This document shows positions 21,677 to 34,513 of a DNA stretch of 64,000 nt, in pieces. A model generated the notes under the pieces. That model was not told where the DNA came from. It saw nothing but the letters and a program-made list of their open reading frames with translations, and did no database searches. Source of the DNA: Chamaecrista fasciculata. Taxonomy: Eukaryota; Streptophyta; Magnoliopsida; Fabales; Fabaceae. The stretch is from contig QANZ01003777.1 of NCBI GenBank assembly GCA_003254925.1, positions 10,012 through 74,011 on the forward strand, read 5' to 3'. Both the position numbers and the translations under genes were made by a program. How positions within the stretch are numbered: position 1 is the first letter of the stretch; each line of letters opens with the position of its first letter.

Positions 21677-24600
21677 TCATGACACCATCAGATGTTCGAA
21701 ACCTCCTCCAGCCTGTAGTGCTGGAACCCGATTAACTCCAACATTGAGAAGCAACTGTTGTAGCCACCTCCTGGTTGTTTGGTCTTCCTGGATGCATAAA
21801 AGAGACCATAATTGCAATTAAACACACATCGCTTTATAAGAGCAAAAGGAAGATTTTAAGCTCCAAAATTAATATTGCAGAAAAGGGTGAAGTTTACTAC
21901 CCTTATCGGCAACCCACAATTTTTTGTTTACCAAGCCCCGAGACTAATAATAAAATATGGTTTGTACACTTCTAGTATTTCAGTAAGTACTTACACGAAG
22001 GCAGCTACTGAAAGTAGCATCTCTCAACATGTCTGGAAGACAACTTCTTAATGCATCACAAGCCCTGCTTGCACAAATAAAAAAGGTGTACATGTGACGG
22101 TTATGCCATGGAAAGAAAATAAATGGGGAGATATAAGGAACTTGAGTTTGAGTCACCAGCTCTTAAATGAAGGGGCATTTCAATCCTTTAAACAAACCTT
22201 GGATTATCTGACAGGCGAAGATAACATCGAATGATATGTTTCAACAGACGAGATGATGGTTGCTCAGCAAGCGCTGCCACCATGTTTCCTAAAACTCGAC
22301 CTACTGCAAAAAAGCGTTCTGCTGTAGTGCATATATAATCCAAGCCCACATCATCCAACAGAATCTTCTGGACAATAAATGTTGCAACCTGTCAATGTTA
22401 AGTATGTAATTAGACAATTATGTTCATGTCATTTAACACCTTTGTTCCATATCATACACAATCACCAGAAAACTGTGAATCTATGTTGAACAGATCAATG
22501 TTAGAGAATTGTACTTGGGCCATTGGGTCACATTTTAATGAGATAGAACAAGCCAGGACGAGTTCAAACTTCAAACAGTAAGACAAATTTTTTTAAAAAA
22601 AAACAAGGAAAAAGGAGGAAAAATTCGGTCTCTTATGCAAACTATATTGTGCCAAGACCACACACCTCAGCAGCTAATAGCATGTCCAATGATCATCAAA
22701 ACATAAATGCAGAAGCAAATAAATCACAAGCTAATCACCTAAAACTTTAGAAAGATAGCTGACATGCATTGATGTTATATAAACGAGCAAAAAATAATTT
22801 GGCGCATAATGAAATATGAACTAGGAAATGGAAACCAAGTCCAATTCATCCAGACAAAAAACAAACAAAAATGGCATATAGCTTGAACAAGACTAAAAGC
22901 AAGACTCGATGAACTAAACTGTTTTTGACAATTCGCTGCCCATTTCCATGGTTCGCAAGCAGAGCGGAATTATCTCTGTTGAGAGAAGGAAGCTTATTAC
23001 TTCTGTATCATCAACCTGATGATTAACAAAACACACAAAAGGTTATTACAATTGACAGAACTTAAATAATTATTAATGCTAGATAGATGATAATGGTCAA
23101 TAGCTGTGAAAAGGACTCAAAACAGTTTGGGACTTTACTTCATTCCCTGATAAATTTGAACTACTCTGTTCCACTAAAATGGAACCCATTCCATAAAAAA
23201 TTTCACAATATTAAAAATTTACATTTTTTTATGCAAATCAACCAATTGTATGATATATTTACTCAACATCAGAATCAGCAATCATGATGTACCTTCACTA
23301 AGGCCCCAATGACACCAAGACTGGTAAGCCTCAAATACTCAAACGGTCTGGACTTGCTAGTAGTATTAAGGAATGGATACAGATATAGAGGTATATGAGC
23401 TGCAGAAGGGAAAATGTAAGTGCAAGGAAATAGATAAAATACATGCATGTTAGACACTTCAAAACTTCAGAATATTACCTTCTAATGAGCAAGAATCATC
23501 CTAAAAGAGGTTTTCCTATTTCAAACAAATCTCTATCCACTATACTTGCTTGGGACGTATAAATATAGGAACTAGGAAGTAAAAGGTCCAACAGCCGAAA
23601 CGAAGACTTATTTCAAAAGGGAAATCTGACTAATGACCTTTAAATTGTTAAAAGAAGAAACTCTGTCTGATAGCAGGAAACCCATGATTGGGGAGGTAAA
23701 GAGCTTCAATGATTAAGAAAGGCAGCAGCGCAAGTGCATCGGTTGCAATTATAATTTCTAAGCAGGATTCATTTTCTTCATTGACAACAAGAGATGGACA
23801 TTCTAGGCAGACCATCTTATATGAATTGAACAAAATATACTCATATTACAATAAATCATGCCATGAAGACAAGTGCAGCAGCAGCAGTAAGCGGAAAAAG
23901 ATTTGATGAACAAGAAAAATAACATTACCATTGAGAAAGAGCATTCTTGTATCTGGATGAGAAGCCACACACTGTAAGAAAAACATCATAATACAAAGCC
24001 TTAGCAGCAACATTTTTTTCCTTTCAATGATATGTCTCGAATCCCACAAGAATAAAAGGAAGAAAGAAACAAAAAATAGGCTAATAATATTAATCTATAT
24101 ATATGTATGTATGTATGTATGTATAGCCGGGCTCATAATCGTAGGGTTCATTATTTAGTCAGGAAACTCAAAATGATTACATAATCATATTATGCAAAAG
24201 CAAGGAAGTGGCATCGTCATCTCATGAGTCGCAACAGTTTTCCATTAAAGCATCAGAATGTTTAGGTAAAATACAGAACATGACAAAAACATCTAACCTG
24301 AAGAAGAGCAAGAGCATTGCACACACGATTTGATTGTGTGGGAGTAAGATTTGGTGGTGAGAGGACAGGGTATATTGATACTATTTCCTGCAAGAAAAAA
24401 AAAAGAAGTCCTAGTAAGTGGGGGTCATCTAACAAGCACCTAGCCATTCAATAACCACCAAGAAATTCCAGTGCTGGATAGATCAAGCCATGAGATATCC
24501 ATATGTTATACAATATTATCATGCATATAGATTATAAACAAAATGAGATAACTTGAGAGTTCAATCGACAAAATTATACCACCTACAGAAAAGTTACCTA

Positions 24601-27600
24601 GCTGTCATAAACATTACTATACATAACAAGGTTCAGTTGCTAATTTTAGAATTACAATTAAGAAAGACCATTTAAGTTAATCACTTCTTCACATTTTTGC
24701 TTTTATTACTCCAACATCATTTCATCAGTGACAATCAAATTATGGAAACAAAAATTTGGAAACACAATGATCAGAATGTGATACAAATTATGCTTTGGGT
24801 GGCAAATTTTCAAATCGGGAATTGTCAATCGTATTGAATCGTAATATTCCCAAATACAGAAAAAATGATATATCAAATAACTAAAAATATACAAAATATT
24901 ACTAGAAGACTAACAAAAATATAGCTAATAGTTATAATTAGTAAATTAAAAAAGAAAAAAAACTCAACAAACCAAGTCAAAATTAAATCTCCTATTCCTA
25001 TACCCCTTTACTGGCAGCCTTTATTTATTCTTAATCCAATATCATAGTCTAAGCAGCAGTAGGAAATATTGTCAAAATGTCTTTTTGCTTTCAGCTTATT
25101 CAGTTAAAGTAGGGTAAGCATGATTTTGTTTCGGAGCTCATTAAAGTCTAACTGGAGTCTCTAGAAAGCTCCATAAACAAAGATTTTCATTTAGGCATCT
25201 AATAACATTAACACAGTTTTAATACCCAGCCCGGACAGGATGGTCCAGTTATAATGGACATACCAAATTGGACTGGATTGACTCGGAAAAACTAATAAAA
25301 CCTAAGTTGGATTGGGAATCGATTAAAGAAAGAGATTGAATCAGGTCGGTCCCACAAAAAATTGAAAAAACATTTTTTTTTTGAGGGTTCATGAGATCTT
25401 TTATAACAATTGTTTAGTTGGGCTTTAAGTTTATTCAGTGATGAAACAAATTTTAAATGCGTCATTTATTTGGTAACTTTTTCCTTGTTATTGTAGGTTG
25501 TAACATAGATTATGTGTGTAAAATTGTATAATTACATTCTTATCTAATTAAATCTTATACGAATGTATATTACTGCTTGAATAACTTTAATTTATAAAAT
25601 CCAAGTATATGTTCTTATTACGGTTACATTTGATTACAATAATTTAATTTGTATTATGAATTTATAATTAAAATATAAATTTACTTTAGAAATGACTAAT
25701 TAACATATTCTAATATGTCTTCTACCAGCTCATAGATGCACAGCATCCATCAGCCAATTGCGGTTGTTGAATTGCTAGAATGATATAATTCATTATTTCT
25801 GGCATCAATCACACAATTCCAGCGGTTCATGCACCAATGCCGGTGATGGAGAATCAATAATAATGGAGACCTTGGAAAAATCATATTCTAGAAAGAAGAA
25901 ATGAATTATTGCTACCTAGGGAATATTAGAGTTTGACTAGAAAATGAACTATGCTTTTATTATCTTATTTCCAAGATAATAAAAGCATAGTTCATTTTCT
26001 AGTCAAACTCTAATATTCCCTAGGTAGCAATAATTCATTTCTTCTTTCTAGAATATGATTTTTCCAAGGTCTCCATTATTATTGATTCTCCATCAGCCGG
26101 TCATCTTCCAATTCAGCCATTGATTTGTTTCATTTGGCCACCAAATCAAAGTGTACTTAAAGATATAAATGGAAAACTGTGCAATTTAGATTGCCATTGA
26201 TCAAAACAAGGAAAATAACAATATGGCTGCGAAAGATTTATATGATTAAAAAGACAAAACACAACAACCATCAGATAAGAGAGAATTTTTCATATGCTCA
26301 AACAATAATTGTGTTCAAAGCATGTAGAGGCTTACAAGAAAGATCAGTGGAAGTAAGCTAGTGGAGAAGGAATATGTAATGGTAGTCAAATAGCATACCT
26401 GTAAAAGTGCAGCAATAGTGCCAAAAGAATTCCACAGTAATGGAGCAAGATCTTGAAATAACTCTCTCTTCTAAAGTAGAAAACGACGAGTAAAATCATG
26501 AGATAACTGTACGGCAGGCAGCAAAAGCAGAGACAAATGGTTCCCAGACAAAATGAATCAAATAAAGAGATTCTATAATGGCGAGCGTTATTTACACGTT
26601 TTCAATACAAATCATTTCCCATAATACCCAACCTAACAACTTTTTTTTTTCTTCCGTTATAACGGAAAACAGGAAACTGATTACCCAGAAGTTAGGGACT
26701 ATAATTAAAATGGTTACCTACTGCATTAGTGTGTCTTTTAACGGACTACCCTGTTATACATTTTCTCAACCAAAATTCATCACCAAATTCCTATGATAAT
26801 CAGTCAGTTTTCTTGGAAAAAAAAAAGAATCAAAAGGAAAAGAGAAAACAGAGATTAACAGAGCCTAACATGGCCAAACCAATCTCTATCCTTCCTAATC
26901 AGAACTTCCATATTTAGGATGCCAATAGCCTGATCAACTGTCACTCCATCAAGATAATCAGCAAGAAATATAAACAAAGCGCAACAGAACATTACAAGCA
27001 GCCTCACACCTGTGGTCTGTGGTGCACATGGGAGATAGCTTTTTCCTCTACATACGAACACAATACTTTTCCACCATTTGTACTTAACGACTTCAAGGCA
27101 ATGCCAGAAAAAATTAATGAAAAGACAAGGAAGACGAAAAAGAAATAGCGCTTCAGCACTTACATATAGGTTAAAGAGAGTTAGAGTAACACAACAGCTT
27201 TAGATTCTTCAGAAACTATCTCAACCCCATTAACAGAAAAGAACTCTCAATCTCGGTTAGCACTAAATCCCTATCTCAAAGGACCCTAATCACACGCATG
27301 AATCTGGATGTAATTTTCAACCAACCCGCAAGTCCAATCCCAATGCAGTAATTTCCCCAATAACCCAGAAACCCCACATTGCAGCAAAGACCAAAAAAAT
27401 TAAAATTAATCCCAAAACCTCCCCCAATTTCCGAAATGTTCACCAGATTTAGCCAGAAAAACAAATAACCATGAATTTAGTGTATAGAATGTTTAAGTAT
27501 CTACCTTCGAGAGCTCAAGAAGGGCATTTTCTCGGAGTTCAGGGTTGCTAAGTTCAAGAACGAGGTGTTCCGCAGACGCCATCTTGCGATCCTTGTTGAC

Positions 27601-27714
27601 CTGAGTAGCGGCGGCGTTCTGAGCGGCGGCTGCTGCTGCTGCGGCGGCGGCGGCGGCAGCACCAGGAGCACCGAACGGCGCGTTCATGGAAAGCGATTGG
27701 GGCAAATTCGCCAT
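21677..27714 (-). CDS. CNOT9/RCD1-like subunit of the CCR4-NOT complex (complete, 9 exons)
   Basis: Exons: 27505-27714, 26399-26470, 24298-24387, 23929-23971, 23293-23399, 22920-23015, 22198-22388, 21995-22064 and 21677-21787. All introns are GT-AG and the junctions join in phase to 990 nt (329 aa). From about residue 50 the protein follows the highly conserved CNOT9/RCD1 armadillo-repeat fold: [96 protein letters not shown]9 is a scaffold subunit that binds NOT1 and docks silencing partners during mRNA deadenylation and translational repression in the cytoplasm. The N-terminus is a plant-type extension with a polyalanine run. Introns are long (about 6 kb gene span) and one holds a 250-bp perfect hairpin. 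No defect is seen. Confidence 0.96.
24096..24125. repeat. (GTAT)n microsatellite in CNOT9 intron
   Basis: About seven GTAT units follow an ATATAT stretch in the intron between the exons at 24298 and 23971. Confidence 0.8.
25845..26094. repeat. Perfect 122-bp inverted repeat with 6-nt loop in CNOT9 intron 2
   Basis: The left arm 25845-25966 and right arm 25973-26094 are exact reverse complements by base-by-base reading, separated only by ATTTCC. It lies in the large intron between exons 26399-26470 and 24298-24387. Symmetry ends at GATGGAG/CTCCATC. No target duplication is evident. Confidence 0.95.
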
Positions 27715-28917
27715 TGAAAGGGAAGAATCAGTGAATTTTCTTTAGCTTCAACTCCGTTGTGGTTGTGTTTGTGTTTTTGGTTTTGTTTTTGACGGTTTCG
27801 AAAGAGAGTGTCGAAAGCGTGAACTATAATAGAAAACTTACAATTTGGACCGAACTAATTAATAAATTCTTTATTAAATTAATCGAAATATAAAATTTAA
27901 TGTTTAAAATATTTTAATTATTAATATATTAATTATTAACTATTCTTATCCACAATTTGATTCATGAACTTGAACTACTTTTATATTTTTTCTTTAAATA
28001 AGTATTAAATTAATAATATTTTGTCATTAAATTTAAATTAATTTTATATTATTTAATTTCTGAAATTGTATTAAATTAATATTATTTAGTCATTAAATTT
28101 GGACTAATTTTATATTTTTTTTCTTTAATTTTATACTAAATTTAGAAAATTCTAAGATGCAACTTGAAAATAGAGTATGCATACAATTACATAAAATTGT
28201 TATGTGGCATAATCTCTATTTTTAAAGTAATTTAATGATAAGAAAAAATTAAAAAGATGATTTTTTTGACCATCCAGACTGTGTATGGAGCCACATCACT
28301 AGATACATACAATGCCTAAGTTACATCATAAACTAGTTTGATAAGCTTGTGAAAAAATAACTTTATTTATCAAACTTTTTTTAAAAGATCTATTGAATGA
28401 AGCACTAGTATTTTTAATTATCAAAGTTGTTTAGATATAAAATGACAAAAATAATTTTAATTAATAAATGAACCAAAAGAATAGCTTCTGGAAGTGCTTT
28501 AAGTGGAAGCTACAAAATTGAACTTCTTTAAAAAGCTATATTTTAACCCTTTTTTTTTTGTAACTTCTCCTTTTTCTTAAAAATTTAATCAAACAAGATT
28601 TGATGTTTATAAAAGGTCTTTTTTTAATTAAAAAAGTGTTTTTTAGATTAAAAAAAAACTATCCAAATGAGCTCTAACCCACTAAATTTATAGTTTTATA
28701 CTATTTGGTCCTTAAGTTTATATTGAATTTGTATTTGTATTTTATTAGTTCCTGAATTTGATTCAAGGATCTTACAACTATAATAATTCAAAAATTAGAT
28801 AATATATTTTAATTATTTAGGGAATGATTAATCAACTACTAAGACCAAATAATGAGTTTTCTTAGATTATACGAATATGGAAGAATCGAAAAACAAACAA
28901 GCAATATTATTATTATT
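27715..28917. other. CNOT9 upstream region and AT-rich intergenic DNA
   Basis: The 27715-27840 stretch, just upstream of the CNOT9 ATG, is less AT-rich and probably holds the 5' UTR and core promoter. From about 27850 the sequence becomes strongly AT-rich with no gene. It contains loosely repeated phrases such as ATTAAATTAATATTATTTAGTCATTAAATT near 28000-28110. Confidence 0.45.
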
Positions 28918-29865
28918 GGCCAAAGTCCTATTTTGGTCCCTCTGTTATGCTCATTGTTTTAAATAGGTCCCTCAGTTATTTTTCGTTCCATATTGGTCCC
29001 TTAATTATTTTTCGTTCCATATTGGTCCCTCAGTTATTAAAAATTTGTCAAAGTTGGTCCCTCTAACGTTTTCCATCCATTTGTCTGTTAAAAAAAAGAG
29101 GAAAAATAAGGTTTCACCCCAAAAGTTTTATTTTCTTACATTAAGGTCCTTTTCTTTTTATAATAAGATCAAAACGTAAGAAAAGAAAATAAAATAAGAT
29201 CTTAAGTGAATTTTCCCAATAATATAAAAGTTCTCTCCCTCTCCCTCCCTCGTCTGTCGCCGCTGGTCTCGCCTCTTCCTATCCCCTCATTTCTCCGATC
29301 TTCGTCGTCGCCGCTCCCTCCTCCACCACTCCGTCTTCGTCGTCTCCATCACCGATTCCGGATTCTCCGCCGCCACTCTCACCGATCATGCTTCCTCCTG
29401 GAACATTTCCCTCTTCCTCCCTGCTACGACGCCGTCAACAATTTCTACTCATTGAAATGATCGGTGACGGAGACGGCGAAGACGGAGTGGTGGAGGAGGG
29501 AGCGGCGACGACGGAGATCAGAGAAATGAGGGGAGAGGAAGAGGCGAGACCAGCGGCGGCAGACGAGGGAGGGAGAGAGAACTTTTGTATTCTTGGGAAA
29601 ATTCACTTAAAATCTTAATTTATTTTCTTTTCTTATGTTTTGATCCTATTATAAAAAGAAAATGACCTTAATGTAAGAAAATAAAACTTTTGGGGATGAA
29701 ACCTTATCTTTCCTCTTTTTTTAACAGAAAAATGGATGGAAAACGTTAGAGGGACCAACTTTGACAAATTTTTGATAACTGAGGGACCAATATGGAACGA
29801 AAAATAATTGAGGGACCTATTTGGAACAATGAGCATAATAGAGGGACCAAAATAGGACTTTGGCC
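28918..29865. mobile_element. Foldback MITE with GC-rich core (Mutator-type 9-bp duplication)
   Basis: It starts GGCCAAAGTCCTATTTTGG and ends with the inverse. The flanks ATTATTATT (28909-28917 and 29866-29874) are identical. Two arms of about 440 bp are near-perfect inverted repeats around a central loop of about 80-100 bp near 29360-29458. The outer arms contain repeated GGTCCCT units. The inner arms (about 29225-29350 and 29460-29580) are GC-rich and look coding-like. Open frames on both strands come from this symmetry and match no family I know. Confidence 0.88.
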
Positions 29866-29874
29866 ATTATTATT

Positions 29875-30750
29875 TGCGTCATTACGTGAAATTGCGGTGC
29901 AACTAATTGGGCTGGGGTTTGTCGAAACATGGACCTTGATTTGTTTATTGGGCCCTTAACATTTAATGGGTCAACAAATGAAGATGTATGAACATTAGTT
30001 AGAAGGACCTTATATTGACCCAAAAATAAAAACAAAGAAGGAATTTATAAAATATATTACCAATTTTTGTTAGTTATTTTTTCTAGTAATAGCCATTTCT
30101 CGTGATTTTTTCCCCATTTGTAGGTTACTTTTTTTTTTCTTAACATTACAAGAAGGGAGAAACAACTAACTTCTGAAGAGTGTGATGCTGTAGAAGAATC
30201 TTGGATACACCAAGAAACCAAGAGAAGAGGATGGGGATACAGAAACCCAACCAATGAAGTACATCCTCCGAAAAACTGCCTTCACCAGCCAAAATGCTAT
30301 AAGGTAAAAAAATCTGCAAAAAGCAGAAAGAATCACCGAATGGTAATCAACAGCACATCGGTGAACAATCTTCGTCATGAACGAACAAGTAGACTCATCA
30401 AAATCTCTTATACATACAAAGATGTAGAAAATATAGTGACGTCTCCCATACATATAAAAAGTAAAAAAGTACATATATCTTCTAATGAAAATAAATATAA
30501 CTTCTAAGACTAAAAAAATATAAAAAAGAAATATTAGAATATAGGAAGAGAACAATTTTGAAATATCAAAATTTTCCTCTTCAAGGGATGAACAACAGTA
30601 TATGAAGAAGAGAGAAGTTTCCGTCGCCTACAATTCTTGTAATTCTTCCCTACGAATATGAATCAAAGAGGAAGGTGATGAATTCATGATGCCCGAGTGG
30701 AAAATTTTTTTTAGGCGGACAAGAAGAGAGGCTTTCTTTCTTTCTTCTTT
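29875..30750. other. Intergenic DNA, no supported gene
   Basis: A minus-strand frame around 30166-30555 is hydrophobic and Phe/Tyr-rich but has no family signature, and I regard it as a chance frame. The sequence ends in a pyrimidine-rich stretch next to the MULE insertion. Confidence 0.45.
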
Positions 30751-33705
30751 GGGTAAATTCCACTTTGGTACCCTGTCCTATTGCCCAGTACCACTTTGGT
30801 ACCCTGTTCTTTCAAAAGTACCACTTTGGTACCCTGTCCTTTAAACCGTTAACCACTTTGGTACCCAATTTAAAATTTCTGTCAAATTTTAACGGGAGGG
30901 ACTAAAAAGACAAAGTTGTTAATTTTTCATCACCAATTTGAAATTTACACATACACTTATTCACTAACCCATTCACTAGCACTGTCTTTGCATATTCGAC
31001 ATCTCACATTGCAGTTTATCCATATTGAAATGAAATCAAAAAACGAGATGAACACAATACACAACCTCTTCGCTTCATCCTCCATCTGCAATCTCTACAC
31101 GATTTCATCCTCCATCTGAACGCCATTCCACTTCGCCGATCCAGTTTTGAAATCTTCTCATTCTCGCGATTCCGACGAACCCGATTCTTCTTCCCCCACC
31201 ATCAAACCCTAAAAATCGATTTCTGAAGCTGTGTTGTGGTTAGTGACTAGTTTTATTTCTGAACCTTAAAACCATGAAGACGAAGACGTGAAGAAGACGA
31301 ACCCGTGAAGAAGACAAACCAGTGCTACGATTCCACATAGAAAAGGTGTGTTGTTTTTGTATCTTTTTCTATGTTTTTGTTTGCTTGTTTGCTATTTGGG
31401 ATTGGATTCCACAATATAAAATATTTTGTTGGCTGGGTTTTTTATATTTGTTGTTCAATGATTTGGATATGGGTTTGTCTGAAATTTTGAGTCGTTAAAA
31501 TCATATGTCTGATGTGGATGAAAGTGTGGGACCTAATAGATATTCGTTAAAAACTATCCATGTTTTTATATTTGTTGTTCAATGTTGGACCAAAACATTA
31601 AAAAAACCATGTGGTTGCTGTTTGTCATGTATAGAGTTAGTGGATGAAAGTGTGGGACATAATACATAAATTGTTTATTGAAAAATGCATGTGTTAGTGT
31701 GTGTTAGTCAGTTGTCCTTTTGTTTATATTGTGTAAAATATATCTGATGTGGACCCATTGCACCTTTACAGATGACATTGACCAAGTTCAATGTGACCCT
31801 AAGGCATGGTGGTAATATAAGAGAAAGAGGGAATTCATTAGAATTGTTTTATGAAGGGGGCTATGAGACACATCTCAAGAAGTATGACCAAAATAAGTTG
31901 TCCTATTCTGAGTTGACTGGATTGTGGCAAAAGTATGGTTATTGTAAGGAGAGTAAAATGTATGGGTTATCACCTAGTGGGAATCCAAATGATGGGGTTT
32001 ATCAGTTACGAAATGATAATGATGTCTTGAGCTGGATAAAGCTACATTGTGGTCGTGGGAGCTCAGAATTGACTGTATATGTAGAGACATATGTGGAATT
32101 TATTGAAGATATAGAGGTTGAAGATCCAATTGCTGAACCATTTTTAACTATAATAACACTTTCTTATATATTGAATTACCATATCAAAATAATCTAGTAC
32201 AACAAATACACAAAATCTAGTATATATAAAAATGTTGTTACACTATCCAATACAATTATGTTGATACTAGCAACTTGCTTTATATGAATCAAAAATTGAA
32301 GCCTAACAAAGTNTGACGAAGATGAGCACACTCAGTTTTTGAATCAAAATATTGAACAACCAGAAGATGAAGATATATTTGCTTTTGCAAGGGTTCCAGA
32401 AGAGGTAGGTCCAAGCCAAGCAAGAAGAGATGCCACAGAGCTTCCTCCTAGATTTGAAGAGAATCCAGATATTGACTTAAGTAAGTTTAATGAGAATGTA
32501 GAGGAAGGGAATAAATGTGTAGGAAGTCCACATGGATCGGATGATGGTGATATAGTGCAGTATCCGGAGTTTAATGAGGAATTAGACATGGCCAATCCAA
32601 GACTAGAGGTTGGCATGGAGTTCACAAATGCAAAAGTGTTCAGGAAAGCATTAATTGAGTATTGTGTTCAAGAAGGTGTTGACTTTAAATGGAAAAGAAA
32701 TAAGTCAGATAAATTGTCAGCCTACTGCAAGAATAATGATAAGTGCGATTGGAGAATATATGCCGCAATCAATAGCGTGACAAAGAACTTGCAGATTAGG
32801 TCCTTCCACCCAAAGTGCATATGTGGAAGGACTTTCGATAATAGCCATGTTAACTCACGGTATTTGGCTACTAGGTTTGCAGATGAGTTTGAAGATAATC
32901 CTGAATGGAAGGTCAATAATGTGAAGAAGGCTGTCAGGAAAAAAATTTCAGTCGACGTATCCTCTAGACAAGCATACAGAGCGAAAATAATGGCTAAGGT
33001 ACAGTTGGAGGGTTCTGAAGCTGCACAGTATTCCAAGCTTCGACACTATGCGGAAACAATCTTGGAAAAGATCAAGGGGAGTTGTGTGAAAATACAAGGA
33101 GATGCTTCAGAAGATGGGGTGACAAGATTCAAGAGGATGTACGTCAGATTTCACCCTCAAAAAGTAGGTTTTTTGGCTGGTTGTAGACCCATCGTTGGGT
33201 TAGATGGTTGTCATTTGAAAGGGAGGTTTGGGGGGCAGCTACTTGCAGCTGTAGCTAGAGATGGAAATGATAATATGTTTCCAGTGGCGTTTGCTATTGT
33301 CGAGCAAGAAACTAAGGATTCCTGGACTTGGTTCATGGANAAGATGAGCGAATTGGAGTGTGCATCGTGATTTTCTTTTTGATTTCAGAGTGTGAAGAAT
33401 GAAGCAAAGAGAGGTTTCTAGTGAAGATGATGAAACGCTCAGTACGCAGGCGAAGTCTTAATCGCTAATAAAGAATGAATTAAGTTGATTTTATGTTTTT
33501 GGTCCTTGAATGAAGTTTGTTTTTCTTTTTGGTCCCCTGTGAAACGCACGTGCGCCTCCCACGTTAAAATTTGACAGAAATTTTTAATTGGGTACCAAAG
33601 TGGATAACAGTTTAAAGGACAGGGTACCAAAGTGGCAATTTTGAAACAACAGGGTACCAAAGTGGTACAGGTCAATAGGACAGGGTACCAAAGTGGATTT
33701 TACCC
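30751..33705 (+). mobile_element. Mutator-like element with transposase remnant (GGTACC-repeat family, copy 2)
   Basis: The ends GGGTAAATTCCACTTTGG and, inverted, GGGTAAAATCCACTTTGG bound 2955 bp. Flanks TTCTTCTTT at 30742-30750 and 33706-33714 are an identical 9-bp duplication. Each terminal repeat carries four CACTTTGGTACC units followed by a shared TTTCTGTCAAATTTTAACG stretch. It has the same end structure as 3359-4202 and 41737-42166 and holds the only transposase sequence of the three. Confidence 0.93.
31772..33369 (+). pseudogene. mudrA-type MULE transposase, truncated
   Basis: The first piece, 31772-about 32140, matches the N-terminal region of plant MuDR transposases (LELFYEGGYETHLKKYD, YSELTGLWQKYGY). 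The second, about 32320-33345, has the MuDR DNA-binding module (VGMEFTNAKVFRKALIEYC, ending in a Cys/His motif near CDWRIYA and HPKCICGRTFDNSHVN). It then enters the MULE catalytic domain, with the first catalytic Asp in VGLDGCHLKGRFGG. Sequence stops matching just after SWTWFM at 33339, so the remaining catalytic acids and the C-terminal SWIM zinc finger are missing. Single ambiguous bases at 32313 and 33340 fall at both discontinuities. It cannot catalyse transposition as shown. Confidence 0.9.
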
Positions 33706-33925
33706 TTCTTCTTTTGATTTTCTTTTTTTGGTTATAATGCACAAAATCTTTTGAACTTTATATATCACTAGTATGCTTTGTATGTTCTAACGGGCATGCA
33801 AAGATTAATTTAAAATTTATAATTTTTATAATTTTTATTTTATTTTAATTGTAATTTTTTAATTTAAAATCGTAGGAAGTTATTTAATTCTATCAATTAA
33901 TTTCTCTCTCGCATTATATGTAGTT

Positions 33926-34499
33926 TTTTTTGTCAAAAAAATAATTTATTCAAAAGCAAGGCAAAGCCAAGCACAGTACAAACTAAAACACAACAAAATA
34001 ATTCAATCTCTCCCTAGCATCAACAAGAACACTAGACAGAACATCAACTGACGAAAGTGGGGGGTTTGCAACCCATTCAAGAGGACCCATCTTCGTGTCA
34101 GACAAATTGGCAAGACAATCAGCTGCCAAGTTAACGGATCTAGAGATCCAACTAAAGCTACAATCATATAAAGAGAAAAAAAACCCCAACCAGATCCAGA
34201 ACACCGCCACCACAAAACCAGCCGCGGAAAACAAACGAACACGAGCAGAGAGCACACAGGTCTGGGAAGGAAACTCGCCGAAAACCACATAAACTTGAAA
34301 ACCACCGCCGTAGAAGACACATAGAAAAGAGCTCCACCGCAGAAGGCCAAAATTAGGAGGCACCGCCGATAACCCTAATATGAAATAGGGTGAAATCTCT
34401 CATGAAAAAGAGAGGTGATCACTCATGAGGAGGGGTTTGAGAGAAAACTCGACTCTCATGAAAGAGAGAATTTTTTGGGCGACTAGGATACACATCTCC
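33926..34499 (-). mobile_element. Internally deleted L1-type LINE, 574 bp, with 14-bp target duplication
   Basis: Identical 14-bp direct repeats CATTATATGTAGTT flank it at 33912-33925 and 34500-34513. Read on the minus strand, it starts with a pyrimidine-rich LINE-like leader. It holds a 126-aa frame (33983-34363) whose C-terminal half is an RNase H tail (SFSWISRSVNLAADCLANLSD), then a 3' UTR (CTTTGCCTTGCTTTTGAATAA) and a short A-rich tail. Most of the element, including endonuclease and RT, is missing between the two halves. Confidence 0.85.
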
Positions 34500-34513
34500 C
34501 ATTATATGTAGTT

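Noticed and set aside
29206..29618. Two opposing Pro/Arg- and Glu/Gly-rich frames
   Set aside because: They mirror each other because the MITE is palindromic. They may reflect a captured gene piece but are not supported as genes.
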